Shown piece by piece: positions 9,348 to 19,639 of a DNA stretch of 57,669 bases. Source of the stretch: Cardiobacteriaceae bacterium (GTDB lineage: Bacteria; Pseudomonadota; Gammaproteobacteria; Cardiobacteriales; Cardiobacteriaceae); NCBI GenBank assembly GCA_030525785.1, contig JAUNEA010000010.1:2872-60540 (forward strand). Direction: 5' to 3'. The stretch's first letter is position 1. Each line of letters begins with the position of its first letter. The translations under genes were made by a program, and so were the position numbers. A model generated the notes under the pieces. It was not told the origin of the DNA and did no database searches. It was given only the letters and a program-made list of their open reading frames with translations.

Positions 9348-10684
9348 CAGAATCGTTTCTCAATTTCCAACATCACTTGCGCATTGAAAGGTCGGTCATA
9401 GTAGAAATGGTTGCTGTCCACGCGCTTCATCTCCAGCACCAATTGTGGCGCAAAGCCTTTCCATTGTAATTTCTCATGCCCTGCGCTGACTCTCATACGA
9501 TAATTCCAGTCTTTACGCTGAATACGGAAAATATCGCTATCATCATGCACACGTCGTGACACATTCGCGCTCACATTCGCGCTCAAGCCGTTATCAAATT
9601 GATAACCGCCGCCAACACTCGCCCCCACGCTATTAAACTCATCTTCACTGTCTCGAGCGCCACTGTGGTAGCCATTCACGCCAACAAAATAATAGTAACG
9701 TTGCGCAGGGGAATAGAATAAGCTGCTGCTGATGGCAAGGCGTTTTCCGTCTAAATGCACGCGTTTTTCATGCTTTTCATAACCAATCGAAGCATTTAAA
9801 CGCAATTGCCATTCGCGACTTAAAGCTTGTCGCCACATCAAATCTGAGCCATAGCCCAAAGAGTATTTATCCCCACCAACAAATCGTTGGCTCACATAAG
9901 GCTCAATACGCCATTCTGAGGTTGCTGAACGCTGACCAATCCCTGTGGAGACTTTAGCACGCACATCATTAGAATCTTTATGATCCCAGTAATAATCCGT
10001 ATCAGCGCTCAGTTTCACAGGCACAAAAAAGCCATTACTCAAATAAAGCGCTTTTTCTCCATAAGCATTCACATGCACGCCATGCGCGGATTCGCGCTCA
10101 GGGAAACGCCAGTTTCCATACTCTCGCACTTCAGGGGCGCTGTTGATATTGCGTTCATACAAATAATTTCCCCCTACCTGCACGCTCCAATCTTGACGGC
10201 GCTCCAAAGCCTCCAACATTTGCCCACGCATCGTTTGTAAATGTTCAGGCAAAGCGCTTTCTGGAATGCTGCTCAAAAGCGCTTTGGCTTCACCATCATG
10301 TCGTTCCACAAAAAGTGCTTGTGCCAAAAGCATTTGCACAGGAATGGATTGTGGCTCTTGTGCCAAAAAAGCTCGAAGCTCTCGGATAACTGTCCCAAAA
10401 TCGCCTTTTTCGCGCGAAATAAGGGCTTTGGCATAACGAACCGTTTGAGGATTATGATTCGCCTGCTCTTCATAGAGCGGCAAAAGCGCTTTGATGGCAT
10501 CGATATAGCCTTCTTCAATGGAGCCGACAAAAACTGTGCTTAACAATGTAGGGTCTGCGCGTAAATCATCAGCGGTTAAGATTTTTTCTTTCACAACAGA
10601 GGGCGCGTAAGTAATAGGTATTGCCTGCGCCCAAAGCGCTTTACTCACCACCATCGAAAGCCCCAACATCACCACTCGCATCAT
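9347..10684 (-). CDS. Slam-like outer-membrane protein (DUF560 barrel with N-terminal helical repeats)
   Basis: 445 residues. A signal peptide (about residues 1-19) is followed by an alpha-helical, TPR-like region to about residue 165, then about 280 residues of alternating beta strands ending in Phe (EIEKRF), typical of an outer-membrane barrel. This arrangement matches surface lipoprotein assembly modulators (Slam) of Neisseria, Moraxella and Pasteurellaceae, which move lipoproteins across the outer membrane. Slam genes usually sit beside their client lipoprotein; none is obvious here, so a clientless or dispersed system, or another role of the DUF560 family, is possible. Seven or so palindrome copies fall mainly in the helical part. 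Confidence 0.72.
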   Translation of the reverse strand: MMRVVMLGLSMVVSKALWAQAIPITYAPSVVKEKILTADDLRADPTLLSTVFVGSIEEGYIDAIKALLPLYEEQANHNPQTVRYAKALISREKGDFGTVIRELRAFLAQEPQSIPVQMLLAQALFVERHDGEAKALLSSIPESALPEHLQTMRGQMLEALERRQDWSVQVGGNYLYERNINSAPEVREYGNWRFPERESAHGVHVNAYGEKALYLSNGFFVPVKLSADTDYYWDHKDSNDVRAKVSTGIGQRSATSEWRIEPYVSQRFVGGDKYSLGYGSDLMWRQALSREWQLRLNASIGYEKHEKRVHLDGKRLAISSSLFYSPAQRYYYFVGVNGYHSGARDSEDEFNSVGASVGGGYQFDNGLSANVSANVSRRVHDDSDIFRIQRKDWNYRMRVSAGHEKLQWKGFAPQLVLEMKRVDSNHFYYDRPFNAQVMLEIEKRF

Positions 10685-10757
10685 TGCACCTCAAATCTTC
10701 AAAAATCCAAAGCGCTTAGATTATCATGCTTTCCCCATCATTTTTAGAGACTTTCTC

Positions 10758-13322
10758 ATGGTCAAAACCCATACTCCCATGATGCAACAGTATCTCAGCA
10801 TCAAACAACATTACCCCGATACCCTTGTGTTTTATCGCATGGGCGATTTTTACGAATTATTCTTTGACGATGCCGAACGAGCTGCTACGCTCCTGAACAT
10901 CACACTCACACGGCGCGGACAATCAGGCGGTCAGCCCATTCCTATGGCTGGCGTGCCTGCTCAGGCGCTGGAGAATTATTTGGCGAAACTGATGGCGCAT
11001 CAAGTGAATGCTGTGATTTGTGAACAAGTTGGCGATGTCAAAGGAAAAGGCGTGATGGAACGTGCGGTGACACGCATCATCACCGCAGGAACACGCACCG
11101 ATGAAGCGCTTTTATCCGAAACCGATGACACTTGGCTGGTCTCTATTCATGACCAAAAATCCCATTATGGCGTGGCGTATGCTGAAGTTAGCACGGCAAA
11201 GTTTCATCTCAGCGAAGCGCTTTCGCGTGAGGGATTGCTCAATTTGTTGGCACGCCTGAATCCTGCCGAAATCCTAATCCCTGAAAGCCTAAATTTGCCT
11301 GAAATCAGCCCCAAACCAATGCGCTTGAATGATTGGCACTTTGAAAGTGAACGCGCCCAGCGTTTGCTTTGTGAATATTATCAAGTCGCCCATTTAGACG
11401 GCTTGGGCATCACCCATAGCCCTGCGCTTGGTGCCGCAGGGGCGCTCATTTACTATCTTCAACACACCTACCAACAACGCCCACCCCAACTCACCGCCCC
11501 ACGCCTCGAAACCCAAAGCGCTTTTATCCAAATCGATGCGCACACACGTAAAAATCTCGAAATCCATACCACCTTAAACGGCGACCCCAAAAACAGCCTC
11601 ATAGGCAAGCTTAACCGTTGTCAAAGCGCTTTGGGAACACGATTGTTCAAACGCCTGATTCATCAGCCTATCCGCGATAGAAATCTTCTCAATCAACGGC
11701 TTGATGCCACCCAATCCCTACTCGAAAACCCCTCGCCACGCCATGCCATTCAAGCGCTTTTGCGCCATTGTGCTGATGTGGAACGCATTGCCACACGCCT
11801 TAATCTCTACAGCGCAAGACCTCGTGACCTCGCCGCCCTACGCGACACTTTGTTGCAACTGCCAGAATTAAGCCAAAAACTCAACCAACTCGCCTCCCAT
11901 AACAACCCCAGCGCTTTGCTCCAAAGCTACCGACCTTTGTTTCAACAACTCACACCTGTCGCCGCTTTGTTGCAACGGGCTTTGGTAGAACAACCGCCCA
12001 TGAGCCTTAAAGATGGTGGCGTGCTGGCACTTGGTTTTGATGCAGAACTCGATGAACTCAAAGCGCTTTGCCAAGACCACACAACCCTTCTCGCCGACAT
12101 TGAATCGCGCGAAAAAGAACAAACAGGCTTATCCATGCTGAAAGTTGGCTTTAACAATATTCATGGCTTTTACATCGAGCTGCCTCGTTCCCAAGCTCAG
12201 CATGCCCCTGCTCACTGGCAACGCCGTCAAACACTTAAAAATGTTGAACGCTATCTCAGCCCTGAACTCAAAGCTTTGGAATCCAAAGTATTGACCGCGC
12301 AAGATGATGCGCTAGAGCGTGAAAAAGTGCTTTATCATCAACTTATCGCCACACTCAACGAACACCAACACACTTGGTATCAACTCGCCCAACAACTCGC
12401 CGAGCTTGATGTCTGGTGTAGCTTTGCAGAAATTGCCGAAGAGTATGATTATTGTCGCCCTAAGCTTACCGACAAAATCGGTATCCATATTCAAGCAGGA
12501 CGGCACCCTGTGGTGGAGCAAACTGTGCAACCCTTCATCGCCAACGATTTACAACTTGACCCCAAAAAACGCATGTTGCTGATTACAGGCGCCAATATGG
12601 GTGGTAAAAGTACTTATATGCGCCAAAGCGCTTTGATTGTGCTACTGGCACACACAGGCTCTTTTGTGCCTGCCCAAAGTGCAACCATTGGCGATATTCG
12701 ACACCTCTATTCACGCATTGGCGCAAGCGATGATTTGGCAAGCCAGCGCTCAACATTTATGGTGGAAATGACCGAAACCGCCCATATTCTTCATCATGCT
12801 AATCAACACAGCTTGGTCATTCTTGATGAAATCGGACGTGGCACCGCAACCTTTGACGGACTTTCGCTGGCATGGGCAAGTGCTGAAACCCTTCTGCAAA
12901 ACAATCAAGCGCTTTGCCTCTTTGCCACTCATTACGGCGAACTCACTGAGCTTGCCAAATTCCACAAAGCGCTTGGCAATGTGCATGTGGAGGCGGTGGA
13001 GCATGAGGGGGAAATTGCCTTTTTGCATCGTGTGATGAATGGGGTGGCGAGTAAGAGTTATGGTCTTCATGTGGCACGCTTGGCAGGCATTCCCACCCAT
13101 ACCCTTCACCGCGCCCAAATCAAACTCCGCCAACTCGAAGCCCAAGCTCCAGAGCGTCAAAGCGCTTTGAACTTCGAACCTCAGCCTGAACCACCAGAAC
13201 CTCTGCCAACACCACCGTTATGCCTAGAATTGCAAAGCGCTTTGCAACAACTGGATTTAGACAATCTCACTCCACGCCAAGCATGGGATTGGCTAGCCAT
13301 GTGGCAAAAACAACTCCCATAA
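10758..13322 (+). CDS. mutS: DNA mismatch repair protein MutS
   Basis: 854 residues, full length. Mismatch-recognition motif F-Y-E at residues 31-33 within MGDFYELF; connector, lever and clamp regions follow. The ATPase has Walker [14 protein letters not shown] near residue 611 and Walker [16 protein letters not shown], followed by the helix-turn-helix dimerisation region. It binds base mismatches and recruits MutL. It is read divergently from the Slam-like gene across a 73-base gap holding one palindrome copy. It carries about 15 palindromes, including two in the poorly conserved C-terminal linker (QSALNFE and LQSALQQ), but also one immediately after the Walker A motif (RQSALIV), where it fits the family's natural sequence. 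Confidence 0.98.
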   Translation: MVKTHTPMMQQYLSIKQHYPDTLVFYRMGDFYELFFDDAERAATLLNITLTRRGQSGGQPIPMAGVPAQALENYLAKLMAHQVNAVICEQVGDVKGKGVMERAVTRIITAGTRTDEALLSETDDTWLVSIHDQKSHYGVAYAEVSTAKFHLSEALSREGLLNLLARLNPAEILIPESLNLPEISPKPMRLNDWHFESERAQRLLCEYYQVAHLDGLGITHSPALGAAGALIYYLQHTYQQRPPQLTAPRLETQSAFIQIDAHTRKNLEIHTTLNGDPKNSLIGKLNRCQSALGTRLFKRLIHQPIRDRNLLNQRLDATQSLLENPSPRHAIQALLRHCADVERIATRLNLYSARPRDLAALRDTLLQLPELSQKLNQLASHNNPSALLQSYRPLFQQLTPVAALLQRALVEQPPMSLKDGGVLALGFDAELDELKALCQDHTTLLADIESREKEQTGLSMLKVGFNNIHGFYIELPRSQAQHAPAHWQRRQTLKNVERYLSPELKALESKVLTAQDDALEREKVLYHQLIATLNEHQHTWYQLAQQLAELDVWCSFAEIAEEYDYCRPKLTDKIGIHIQAGRHPVVEQTVQPFIANDLQLDPKKRMLLITGANMGGKSTYMRQSALIVLLAHTGSFVPAQSATIGDIRHLYSRIGASDDLASQRSTFMVEMTETAHILHHANQHSLVILDEIGRGTATFDGLSLAWASAETLLQNNQALCLFATHYGELTELAKFHKALGNVHVEAVEHEGEIAFLHRVMNGVASKSYGLHVARLAGIPTHTLHRAQIKLRQLEAQAPERQSALNFEPQPEPPEPLPTPPLCLELQSALQQLDLDNLTPRQAWDWLAMWQKQLP

Positions 13323-13352
13323 CAACCTTCCCCTCCCTATAAGGAATCATTT

Positions 13353-14477
13353 ATGCATCATCAAACCCTCTCTCTCCCCTCTGGCATACTCGGCACTCAA
13401 TCCCAAATTGAGGTTTACCGTTTCGGCGAACAAGGCGCTCGCCCCAAAATCTATCTCCAAGCAGCGCTACATGCTGATGAATGGACAGGAACCTTTGTTC
13501 TCGTCAAGCTCATTGAACATCTCAAATCGCTGGAAACGGCAGGAAAAATTGTGGGGGAAGTGGTGGTGGTTCCTCTTTGTAATCCTGTTGGCATGCGCCA
13601 ATTTTTGGGCGGCTTCCAGCTTGGTCGTTTCGACTTTGATTACACAGGCAATTTCAATCGTGGTTATCCTGACCTCGCCGCCCTCGCTTTACCCCAGCTC
13701 GATGCCAAAGCGCTTTCCATACTCCCACACGCTGAACAAATTGCCCAAATCCGCGCCACGCTACAAAGCGCTTTAAACCATTGGCAGGTGGAATTGGAAG
13801 CAGATTTTGTGCGCAAAGCCTTATTTGAACTCGCCCTTGATGCGGATTTTGTGCTGGATTGCCATTGCGATGCACAAGCTTGCCTACACGCCTTCGCCAA
13901 TGTCTACCACGAAAATACCGCCAAAGCGCTTTGTAACCATTTGGGGGCAGAGGTTTTATTGTTGGAGGAAAGCACAGGCGTGATTGCTTTTGATGAGGCG
14001 CTGGCAGGTATTTGGTGGAAACTCGCCAAAGCGCTTTCTCTGCCTCAAATCGCCCAAACCTGCTTCGCGACAACGCTGGAATTTCGCGGTGAACGCGATG
14101 TCGGCATCAACAGCGAACGCGATGTTGAAGGATTGCTCAACTTCATGCGCGAAATCCGTATCATCAACGAAACAGCACCAGCGCCCCATGAAAGCGTCAC
14201 TGCCTACTCGCTCAATCATGTTGCCCGCATTCTCGCCCCACAAAGCGCTTTGGTCGAGTTTTTAGTCAAAACAGGCGAGGAAATCCAAACAGGACAAGCC
14301 CTCTGCCATCTGCACCTTATCAACCAACTCCACACCACCCAAAGCGCTTTGACGCTCTACGCACCTTGCTCTGGAAAAGTCTACGCGCTGGGCAGAAATC
14401 ATCTTGTTAAACGCGGACACGTTCTCGTTCAAATCGCCAGCCATCATCATCAAGGCACAGGAACCCTCACCTTCTAA
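13353..14477 (+). CDS. Succinylglutamate desuccinylase/aspartoacylase-family zinc deacylase
   Basis: 374 residues of the M14-like AstE/AspA family. Zinc ligands are recognisable as His and Glu in LHADEWTG (about residue 40) and His in LDCHCDAQ (about residue 170). A C-terminal beta-rich segment with the VLVQIA ending resembles a biotinyl/lipoyl-like hairpin and is common in the group of uncharacterised bacterial members. The reaction is hydrolysis of an N-acyl or related amide bond; the substrate cannot be assigned, since no arginine-succinyltransferase genes lie nearby. It follows mutS by 30 bases and may be co-transcribed with it. Confidence 0.82.
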   Translation: MHHQTLSLPSGILGTQSQIEVYRFGEQGARPKIYLQAALHADEWTGTFVLVKLIEHLKSLETAGKIVGEVVVVPLCNPVGMRQFLGGFQLGRFDFDYTGNFNRGYPDLAALALPQLDAKALSILPHAEQIAQIRATLQSALNHWQVELEADFVRKALFELALDADFVLDCHCDAQACLHAFANVYHENTAKALCNHLGAEVLLLEESTGVIAFDEALAGIWWKLAKALSLPQIAQTCFATTLEFRGERDVGINSERDVEGLLNFMREIRIINETAPAPHESVTAYSLNHVARILAPQSALVEFLVKTGEEIQTGQALCHLHLINQLHTTQSALTLYAPCSGKVYALGRNHLVKRGHVLVQIASHHHQGTGTLTF

Positions 14478-14490
14478 TCCTTCCCTTTAA

Positions 14491-14521
14491 GGTTTACACC
14501 CTCTTTTTTGGGGTTTAAACC
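14491..14521 (+). terminator. Hairpin after the deacylase gene
   Basis: Imperfect stem: GGTTTA-CACCC pairs with GGGGT-TTAAACC across a T-rich loop, 13 bases after the stop codon. It lacks a trailing T run, so it may be a weak terminator or an mRNA-stabilising hairpin. Confidence 0.45.
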
Positions 14522-14555
14522 TCCTGCTAGAGATTTGGGGGGGAATCGCCCAAAA

Positions 14556-14620
14556 AACATAGAATGCAACCCTATGTTTAAGGGAATAGTTGATGGAGGA
14601 TTAATGTGGGCTTGTATAAT
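14556..14620 (+). promoter_or_regulatory. glnA upstream inverted repeat and promoter
   Basis: A perfect inverted repeat AAACATAG-N9-CTATGTTT (14556-14563 and 14573-14580) lies just upstream of a sigma-70-like promoter with TATAAT at 14615-14620 and a poor -35 (TTGATG at 14590-14595, 19-base spacing). The start codon is 32 bases after the -10. The repeat is placed like an activator or repressor site. I see no sigma-54 -24/-12 element, which would be the usual glnA promoter under NtrC control. Confidence 0.45.
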
Positions 14621-14651
14621 GTGGGTTTTGTTTGGTAGCTAAGGGGAATTT

Positions 14652-16064
14652 ATGACGGTCACCGAGATTTTAGAGCTTATTGAAGAAGGTAGCGTTCGTT
14701 ATTTGGATTTGCGTTTAACGGACACGCTTGGTAAAGAGCATCACATCACTTATCCAGCGCAAGGTATTGATGAGGATTTTTTTGAAGAAGGAAAAATGTT
14801 TGATGGCTCATCGTTTGCAGGTTGGCGCGGTGTGCAGAATTCTGACATGATTCTGATGCCTGACCCACAAAGCGCTTATTTAGACCCTTTTTATCATCAC
14901 GAGACTTTGGTGATGAATTGCACCGTCATCGAGCCAGATACTTTACAAGCTTACACGCGTGACCCTCGCTCCATTGCCTTACGCGCTGAGCAGTTTTTAA
15001 AATCTACAGGCTTGGCGGATACCGTTTTGTTTGGGCCTGAAAATGAGTTTTTCATTTTTGACGAAGTGAAATTCCAAACCCAAATGCATCAAGTAGGCTT
15101 TGAAATTGTGACACGCGAAGGCTTCTGGAACAGCGCCAAAGATTATGATGATTTTCATGGCAACACAGGGCATCGTCCGCGCTTGAAAGGAGGCTATTTG
15201 CCTGTAGCGCCTGTGGACAGTTTGCATGATATTCGCGCAGAGATGTGCGAGGTTTTGGAAGAAGTGGGGCAAGTGGTCGAGGTGCAGCATCATGAAGTGG
15301 CGACAGGGCAATGCGAGATTGGTTGTCGCTTCAATACTTTGGTTCGCAAAGCAGATGAAGTGCAACAGCTGAAATATGTTATCCACAATGTTGCCCACAG
15401 AAATGGCAAAACAGCAACCTTCATGCCCAAGCCCATTGTTGGCGACAATGGTTCAGGTATGCACGTTCATATGTCCTTTGTTAAAGATGGCAAGAACTTA
15501 TTCATGGGTGACCAATACGGCGGTTTATCGGAATTAGCGCTTTACTACATTGGCGGCATCATCAAACACGCCCACGCCCTCAATGCCTTCACCAACCCTG
15601 CCATCAACAGCTACAAGCGCCTTGTGCCACATTTCGAAGCCCCTGTGATGTTGGCGTATTCAGCGCGTAACCGTTCGGCTTCCATTCGTATCCCTTACAC
15701 CACCAATCCCAAAGCCAGACGCATTGAAGTTCGCTTCCCTGATTCCAGCGCCAACCCTTATTTGGCATTTGCAGCCCTTCTCATGGCTGGCTTGGACGGG
15801 ATCAAAAACAAAATCCACCCTGGCGATGCGATGGATAAAGATTTGTATGACTTGCCACCTGAAGAAGCCGATAACATTCCACAAGTTGCCTTTTCTTTAG
15901 AACAGGCTTTGAATGCTTTGGATAAAGACCGCGCTTTCTTAACACAAGGTGGGGTTTTCTCTGATGATTTCATCGATAGTTATTTGAGCTTGAAACGTCA
16001 AGAAGTGGATTTATTCCGCGTGCAAGTGCATCCGCTGGAATTCCAAATGTATTACAGCTGCTAA
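14652..16064 (+). CDS. glnA: Glutamine synthetase, type I
   Basis: 470 residues, GSI-beta length. Makes glutamine from glutamate, ammonia and ATP as a dodecamer. Beta-grasp N-terminal domain with FDGSSFAGW, catalytic motifs [25 protein letters not shown] and NRSASIRIP, and the adenylylation segment with Tyr398 in DLYDLPPEE, so it is probably switched by GlnE adenylylation. The gene contains only one AAGCGCTT copy (about 14867) in 1.4 kb, against an average of about four. A terminator follows immediately. Confidence 0.98.
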   Translation: MTVTEILELIEEGSVRYLDLRLTDTLGKEHHITYPAQGIDEDFFEEGKMFDGSSFAGWRGVQNSDMILMPDPQSAYLDPFYHHETLVMNCTVIEPDTLQAYTRDPRSIALRAEQFLKSTGLADTVLFGPENEFFIFDEVKFQTQMHQVGFEIVTREGFWNSAKDYDDFHGNTGHRPRLKGGYLPVAPVDSLHDIRAEMCEVLEEVGQVVEVQHHEVATGQCEIGCRFNTLVRKADEVQQLKYVIHNVAHRNGKTATFMPKPIVGDNGSGMHVHMSFVKDGKNLFMGDQYGGLSELALYYIGGIIKHAHALNAFTNPAINSYKRLVPHFEAPVMLAYSARNRSASIRIPYTTNPKARRIEVRFPDSSANPYLAFAALLMAGLDGIKNKIHPGDAMDKDLYDLPPEEADNIPQVAFSLEQALNALDKDRAFLTQGGVFSDDFIDSYLSLKRQEVDLFRVQVHPLEFQMYYSC

Positions 16065-16073
16065 TCCAATCAT

Positions 16074-16098
16074 GGGCAGAGATATTCTGCCCTTTTTT
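16074..16098 (+). terminator. Rho-independent terminator of glnA
   Basis: GGGCAG and CTGCCC arms with a seven-base loop followed by TTTTTT, ten bases after the glnA stop codon. Confidence 0.85.
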
Positions 16099-16118
16099 AT
16101 ACCAGCGAGGAAAAGGTT

Positions 16119-17312
16119 ATGTTCTCTCTTTTGACAGCTCTCTTCATCTCCATTCAAAGCGCTTTGCTTCTCCCAACCTCAGGCGAAACGGAACCTGTTC
16201 TCGCTGAAGTTGAAATGAGTGTAGACTCGGATTGGGAATTGGTCTGTGATAATGCCAAAACCTGTCGTGCGGTTGGCTATCACAGCGATGCAAGCCTTTA
16301 TGAAAACCCTGAAACCCATTACCCAACCAGCGTGCTTATCAAGCGTGAAATGGGTAAAGATGAGGTGGTGGTTAAGGTTAATCTGGATACTTTCGAGTTA
16401 CCTACAGAAGTCACCATCCTTCACCCTTTAGAAGAAGCTGAATTCGAGATGTTCATCGGCGATAAATCCTACGGCAAATTGGCATGGAGCAAATTACCGA
16501 TATTGCTCAATGATGAACAAAGCAAAGCGCTTTTGGACAATGTGCATCACGGATTGCCTGTGGAGTTTCGCTGGCAAGGGAAAATTTGGGCGTTATCCTC
16601 TGAAGGTATGCTCGAAACGTTACAAGAGATGGATCGAGAACAAGGTTACCAACACACCCAAAGCGCTTTGGTCGAAAAAGGCTCACAAAAAGCACCTACA
16701 GAAACCTACACTTACCCCCAAATCAATCCTCCCAAATGGCTTGACGCTGAACCCCAATTCATTGACCGCGACAGCGAACAAGGGCAAAAGCTACAAGCTC
16801 TTTTACGTCATAGCACGAATGAATCAGGCATGACTTTAGAAGATGCACATTTAAGTATTTGGCGCAATTTAGCTCCGAATGAATCAGGCATGACTTTAGA
16901 AGATTGCGCCGTGTTTCAAACAGACGAAGAAGCCTCCTATCTCCCTGATGAGGCAAAGCGCTTTGAAGTTTCGAGAATCGATGAGCATCATACGGTGGTT
17001 TTAGGGCTTTGTTCGCTTGGGGCGTATCAAAGTGATAGCGTGGCGTGGGTGGTTAATCAAGATTTCACAGAAGTCAAACAAGTCATCAGCGACAATATAC
17101 AAGCCATTGAAGATGAATCCTTGACAGGAGCCTTCAAAGCTCGTGGCATCGGCGATTGCTGGAGTATGTTTAACTACCACTGGGACGGCAACGCCTTCGT
17201 CAATACCTACACTGCCTCTACTGGCATGTGTAAAGGCTTCATGGGAGGTGCTTGGACTTTACCCATAACGCTCTTCCGCCTCCATGATAATCCTCTACCT
17301 GATTTCGATTAA
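16119..17312 (+). CDS. DUF1176-family exported protein with an internal duplication
   Basis: 397 residues with a signal peptide (roughly residues 1-20, containing a palindrome-encoded QSAL). The segment DWELVCDNAKTCRAVGY and the C-terminal GDCWSMFNYHWDG...TGMCKGFMGGAW match DUF1176 proteins, secreted proteins of unknown function in proteobacteria. Conserved Cys pairs suggest disulfides in the periplasm. A 29-base stretch is repeated exactly at 16816-16844 and 16876-16904 (60-base period), giving two copies of NESGMTLED separated by 20 residues. Both copies are in frame, so the protein is intact. No function is claimed. Confidence 0.75.
   Translation: MFSLLTALFISIQSALLLPTSGETEPVLAEVEMSVDSDWELVCDNAKTCRAVGYHSDASLYENPETHYPTSVLIKREMGKDEVVVKVNLDTFELPTEVTILHPLEEAEFEMFIGDKSYGKLAWSKLPILLNDEQSKALLDNVHHGLPVEFRWQGKIWALSSEGMLETLQEMDREQGYQHTQSALVEKGSQKAPTETYTYPQINPPKWLDAEPQFIDRDSEQGQKLQALLRHSTNESGMTLEDAHLSIWRNLAPNESGMTLEDCAVFQTDEEASYLPDEAKRFEVSRIDEHHTVVLGLCSLGAYQSDSVAWVVNQDFTEVKQVISDNIQAIEDESLTGAFKARGIGDCWSMFNYHWDGNAFVNTYTASTGMCKGFMGGAWTLPITLFRLHDNPLPDFD
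16816..16904 (+). repeat. 29-bp direct repeat with 60-bp period inside the DUF1176 gene
   Basis: Two identical 29-base copies start at 16816 and 16876. The intervening sequence is not repeated beyond the matching part. Loss or gain of one unit would remove or add 20 residues without shifting the frame. Confidence 0.9.
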
Positions 17313-17325
17313 CCAAAGGAATTGT

Positions 17326-17790
17326 ATGAAAAAAATCCTCCTCTCTACCCTGCTGGCTTTCGGCACATTCGCTCATGCCAATACCCCAGCCCAAAGCGCT
17401 TTGCCTACCGAAAGCACCCACCAAATCGAAAGCGCCTTCTCTTTCCAAGAAACCGTTTCTCGTTTGGAAAAAACCATCACCGAAAAAGGCATGACCGTAT
17501 TCGCCACCATCGATCATCAAGCTGCTGCTAAAGCGGCTGGCTTGGAGATGCAAGCTGCAACCGTTTTGGTTTATGGCAATCCAAAAGCTGGCACACCTTT
17601 GATAGTCAAAGACCCCGCGCTGGCGTTGCAATTGCCTTTGCGTGTTTTGGTGACGGAAGTTGAGGGCAAGGTGAAGGTGATGTTCCTTGATACTCGCGCT
17701 GTGATTGCAGGTAGCTCAATTGAATATGCAGAAGTTGAGAACACTTTAGCCAAAGCTGAAAATCTCATTCGTCAAACGGTGAACCCATGA
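17326..17790 (+). CDS. DUF302-family exported protein
   Basis: 154 residues from the ATG at 17326, preceded by a purine-rich AAAGGAA. A Sec signal peptide (MKKILLSTLLAFGTFAHA) ends near residue 18, followed by a DUF302 domain with the typical QETVSRLEKTITEKGMTVFATIDHQ opening and LVYGNPKAGTPLI. DUF302 proteins are small alpha/beta periplasmic or cytoplasmic proteins of unknown function, sometimes linked to oxidative stress. The stop codon overlaps the start of the GST gene (ATGA), suggesting a common transcript. Confidence 0.85.
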   Translation: MKKILLSTLLAFGTFAHANTPAQSALPTESTHQIESAFSFQETVSRLEKTITEKGMTVFATIDHQAAAKAAGLEMQAATVLVYGNPKAGTPLIVKDPALALQLPLRVLVTEVEGKVKVMFLDTRAVIAGSSIEYAEVENTLAKAENLIRQTVNP

Positions 17791-18410
17791 AACTGTACTA
17801 CATGAAAGGCTCTTGCGCCTTAGTGCCACACATTGCGCTGGAAATGATTCGAACCCAAGAAACGCTGGATTATCAATTGATGGCGATGGGGCGTGAAGCC
17901 ATTAAATCGCCTGAGTTTTTGAAGCTCAATCCTCAAGGCGCTGTGCCATTGTTGCAAGATGGAGATTTTGTTTTATCGCAAAATATCGCCATTATTCAAT
18001 ACTTGCAGGATTTATTCCCCAAAGCGCTTTTGTTTGGCGCTGGAGATTTGAAGGCGAAAGCCAAAGTGCGTCAATGGTTGGCTTTTGTGAACAGTGATGT
18101 GCATAAAGTTTATGGCGGATTGTTCAACCCAGCAGGCTTTGCTGATGATGAACAGGTACAAGAACAAGTGAAACGCTCGTCCGTTAAGAAATTATTGGCT
18201 TTGTATCAAATCGCGGAAAGCGCTTTGGAGAAATCCGATTATTTAACCGAAACCTTCACCATCGCCGATGCTTATTTATACGTTACTTTACGTTGGGCAA
18301 AACTCTTGGGCATTGATTTAAGCGCTTTGCCTCGCTTATCTGCCTTCTATGAACGAGTAGAGCAGCAACCTGCCGTTCAAAGCGCTTTGCAACAAGAAGG
18401 CTTGAAATAA
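17787..18410 (+). CDS. Glutathione S-transferase, beta class
   Basis: 207 residues with the N-terminal thioredoxin-like domain (Cys10 in KGSCALVPH, cis-Pro in QGAVPLLQ, and the glutathione-contacting LSQNIAIIQY) and an all-helical C-terminal domain. Cys10 is the beta-class residue that forms a mixed disulfide with glutathione. It detoxifies electrophiles or acts as a thiol reductase in the cytoplasm. The substrate is unknown. Four palindromes occur, two of them near the C terminus. Confidence 0.9.
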   Translation: MKLYYMKGSCALVPHIALEMIRTQETLDYQLMAMGREAIKSPEFLKLNPQGAVPLLQDGDFVLSQNIAIIQYLQDLFPKALLFGAGDLKAKAKVRQWLAFVNSDVHKVYGGLFNPAGFADDEQVQEQVKRSSVKKLLALYQIAESALEKSDYLTETFTIADAYLYVTLRWAKLLGIDLSALPRLSAFYERVEQQPAVQSALQQEGLK

Positions 18411-18424
18411 AAGCATCAAACGCT

Positions 18425-18452
18425 AAAAAGGTGGGGCAACCCCACCTTTTTT
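18425..18452. terminator. Bidirectional terminator between GST and thioredoxin-like genes
   Basis: Perfect stem AAAAAGGTGGGG-CAA-CCCCACCTTTTT with A and T runs on both sides, between two convergent genes. Confidence 0.9.
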
Positions 18453-18457
18453 AAGGT

Positions 18458-19021
18458 TCACGAAATCCATTGGCTCCACCAAAAACGCAATCTCAAGCCC
18501 CATGAAGAGCTTAATCCTGTGGTGTGGTGAATGATTTTCCCATCTTTGAGAAAAACAATGGTTGGCGTTGCATAAACACGCCAACGGCTAGAAAAATCGC
18601 CCTCTGGGTCGTTCAGCGTTGGAAAGCTCAAAGCGCTTTGGGCTTGATACTTTCGAACGGCTTCGTTCGTGCCTGATTGCAACGCCACCCCCAAAACAGG
18701 ATAACCTGCTTGATGCAGCGTCTCCATCGCAGGAGAAGTTAGCGAACATATCGAACACCACTCTGCCCAAAAATACAAAATGAGTGGCTTTTCCATGCTA
18801 CTTTCCGCCAAATTCCATGCTTTTCGCGAAACATCGTAAACCACCTCATCAAGCCCATGAACAGGCAGATTGGGTCGGCGATAATAATCTACCGCCACGC
18901 TCGCCACCAAAAACCACCCCAACCACAACAAAGCGCTTTGCAAACCTCGCCACAGCCTCAAACCCCATGAGGGCGGATTATCCTGTACAGGTTGATTAGG
19001 CAAACACCTGCTCCCATTCAC
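18458..19021 (-). CDS. Membrane-anchored thioredoxin-like protein, ScsD-like
   Basis: 187 residues. One membrane helix (about residues 29-46) anchors a thioredoxin fold facing the periplasm. The active site is Cys89-Ser-Ile-Cys92 and the cis-Pro loop is ATPTIVF. This matches ScsD/TlpA-like reductases that handle periplasmic disulfides or protect against copper stress. The only ATG candidate upstream of the helix is at 19021, which overlaps the end of luxS by 26 bases; an alternative GTG or TTG start cannot be excluded. Likely co-transcribed with luxS. Confidence 0.8.
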   Translation of the reverse strand: MNGSRCLPNQPVQDNPPSWGLRLWRGLQSALLWLGWFLVASVAVDYYRRPNLPVHGLDEVVYDVSRKAWNLAESSMEKPLILYFWAEWCSICSLTSPAMETLHQAGYPVLGVALQSGTNEAVRKYQAQSALSFPTLNDPEGDFSSRWRVYATPTIVFLKDGKIIHHTTGLSSSWGLRLRFWWSQWIS

Positions 19022-19460
19022 CTCGTTTTTCCAGCATATAACGCGCCAATGCCTGCGCTCCCTCTAAACTGTGGCTTGCTGCCCAACCACATTGCACTTC
19101 ATTACACGCTGGAACCTCTTTTGCTTCCAACACATCACGCAATGTTTGCTCCAAAAGATTCAAAGCGCTTTGGTAATCCCCATCATTTAAAAGAGAAACA
19201 TAAAAACCCGTTTGGCAACCCATCGGCGAAATATCCACCACACAAGAGCTATGGTTACGCGATAATTCTGCCATCAAATGCTCCAAAGAATGTAATGCTG
19301 GCATTTCCATATGGGCTTGATTGGGTTGGCAAATGCGTAAATCGTATTTGTAGATGGTATCGCCATGTGTGCCTGTTTTTTTATCCGCTAAACGCAAATA
19401 AGGGGCTTTGACTTTGGTGTGGTCAAGGTTAAAACTCTCAACATTCATCTTTTGGCTCAT
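18996..19460 (-). CDS. luxS: S-ribosylhomocysteine lyase (autoinducer-2 synthase)
   Basis: 154 residues from the ATG at 19460, chosen because GGAG (19467-19470) is correctly spaced; an in-frame ATG 12 bases upstream lacks such a site. Metal ligands His57 and His61 (HSLEH) and Cys124 (VQCGW) and the catalytic Cys82 (GCQTGF) are present. It cleaves S-ribosylhomocysteine to homocysteine and the AI-2 precursor, completing methyl-cycle detoxification. Its neighbour metNIQ, read divergently, imports methionine, so the locus groups methyl-cycle functions. Confidence 0.96.
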   Translation of the reverse strand: MSQKMNVESFNLDHTKVKAPYLRLADKKTGTHGDTIYKYDLRICQPNQAHMEMPALHSLEHLMAELSRNHSSCVVDISPMGCQTGFYVSLLNDGDYQSALNLLEQTLRDVLEAKEVPACNEVQCGWAASHSLEGAQALARYMLEKRGEWEQVFA

Positions 19461-19543
19461 AAAATTCTCCAAGATAAAAAGGGAAAGAACATCAGAAAAG
19501 CCACTATGATAGCCGACAAAGCGCTTAGCTGCTTGTGGTTTGG

Positions 19544-19562
19544 CTATGCAAAAAACGCATAG
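19544..19562. promoter_or_regulatory. Inverted repeat in the luxS-metN divergent region
   Basis: CTATGC-AAAAAAC-GCATAG lies about 80 bases before metN, in the 179-base divergent gap that also holds a palindrome copy at about 19516. It could be an operator or a leader hairpin. No MetJ-type AGACGTCT box or SAM riboswitch is visible. Confidence 0.35.
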
Positions 19563-19639
19563 TGTTATGGTAAAACATCATGGCAGAGCCATTTAGCATC
19601 GGTATAATCAATCTTCTGCTTTTAGAGGTACAACGGTTC

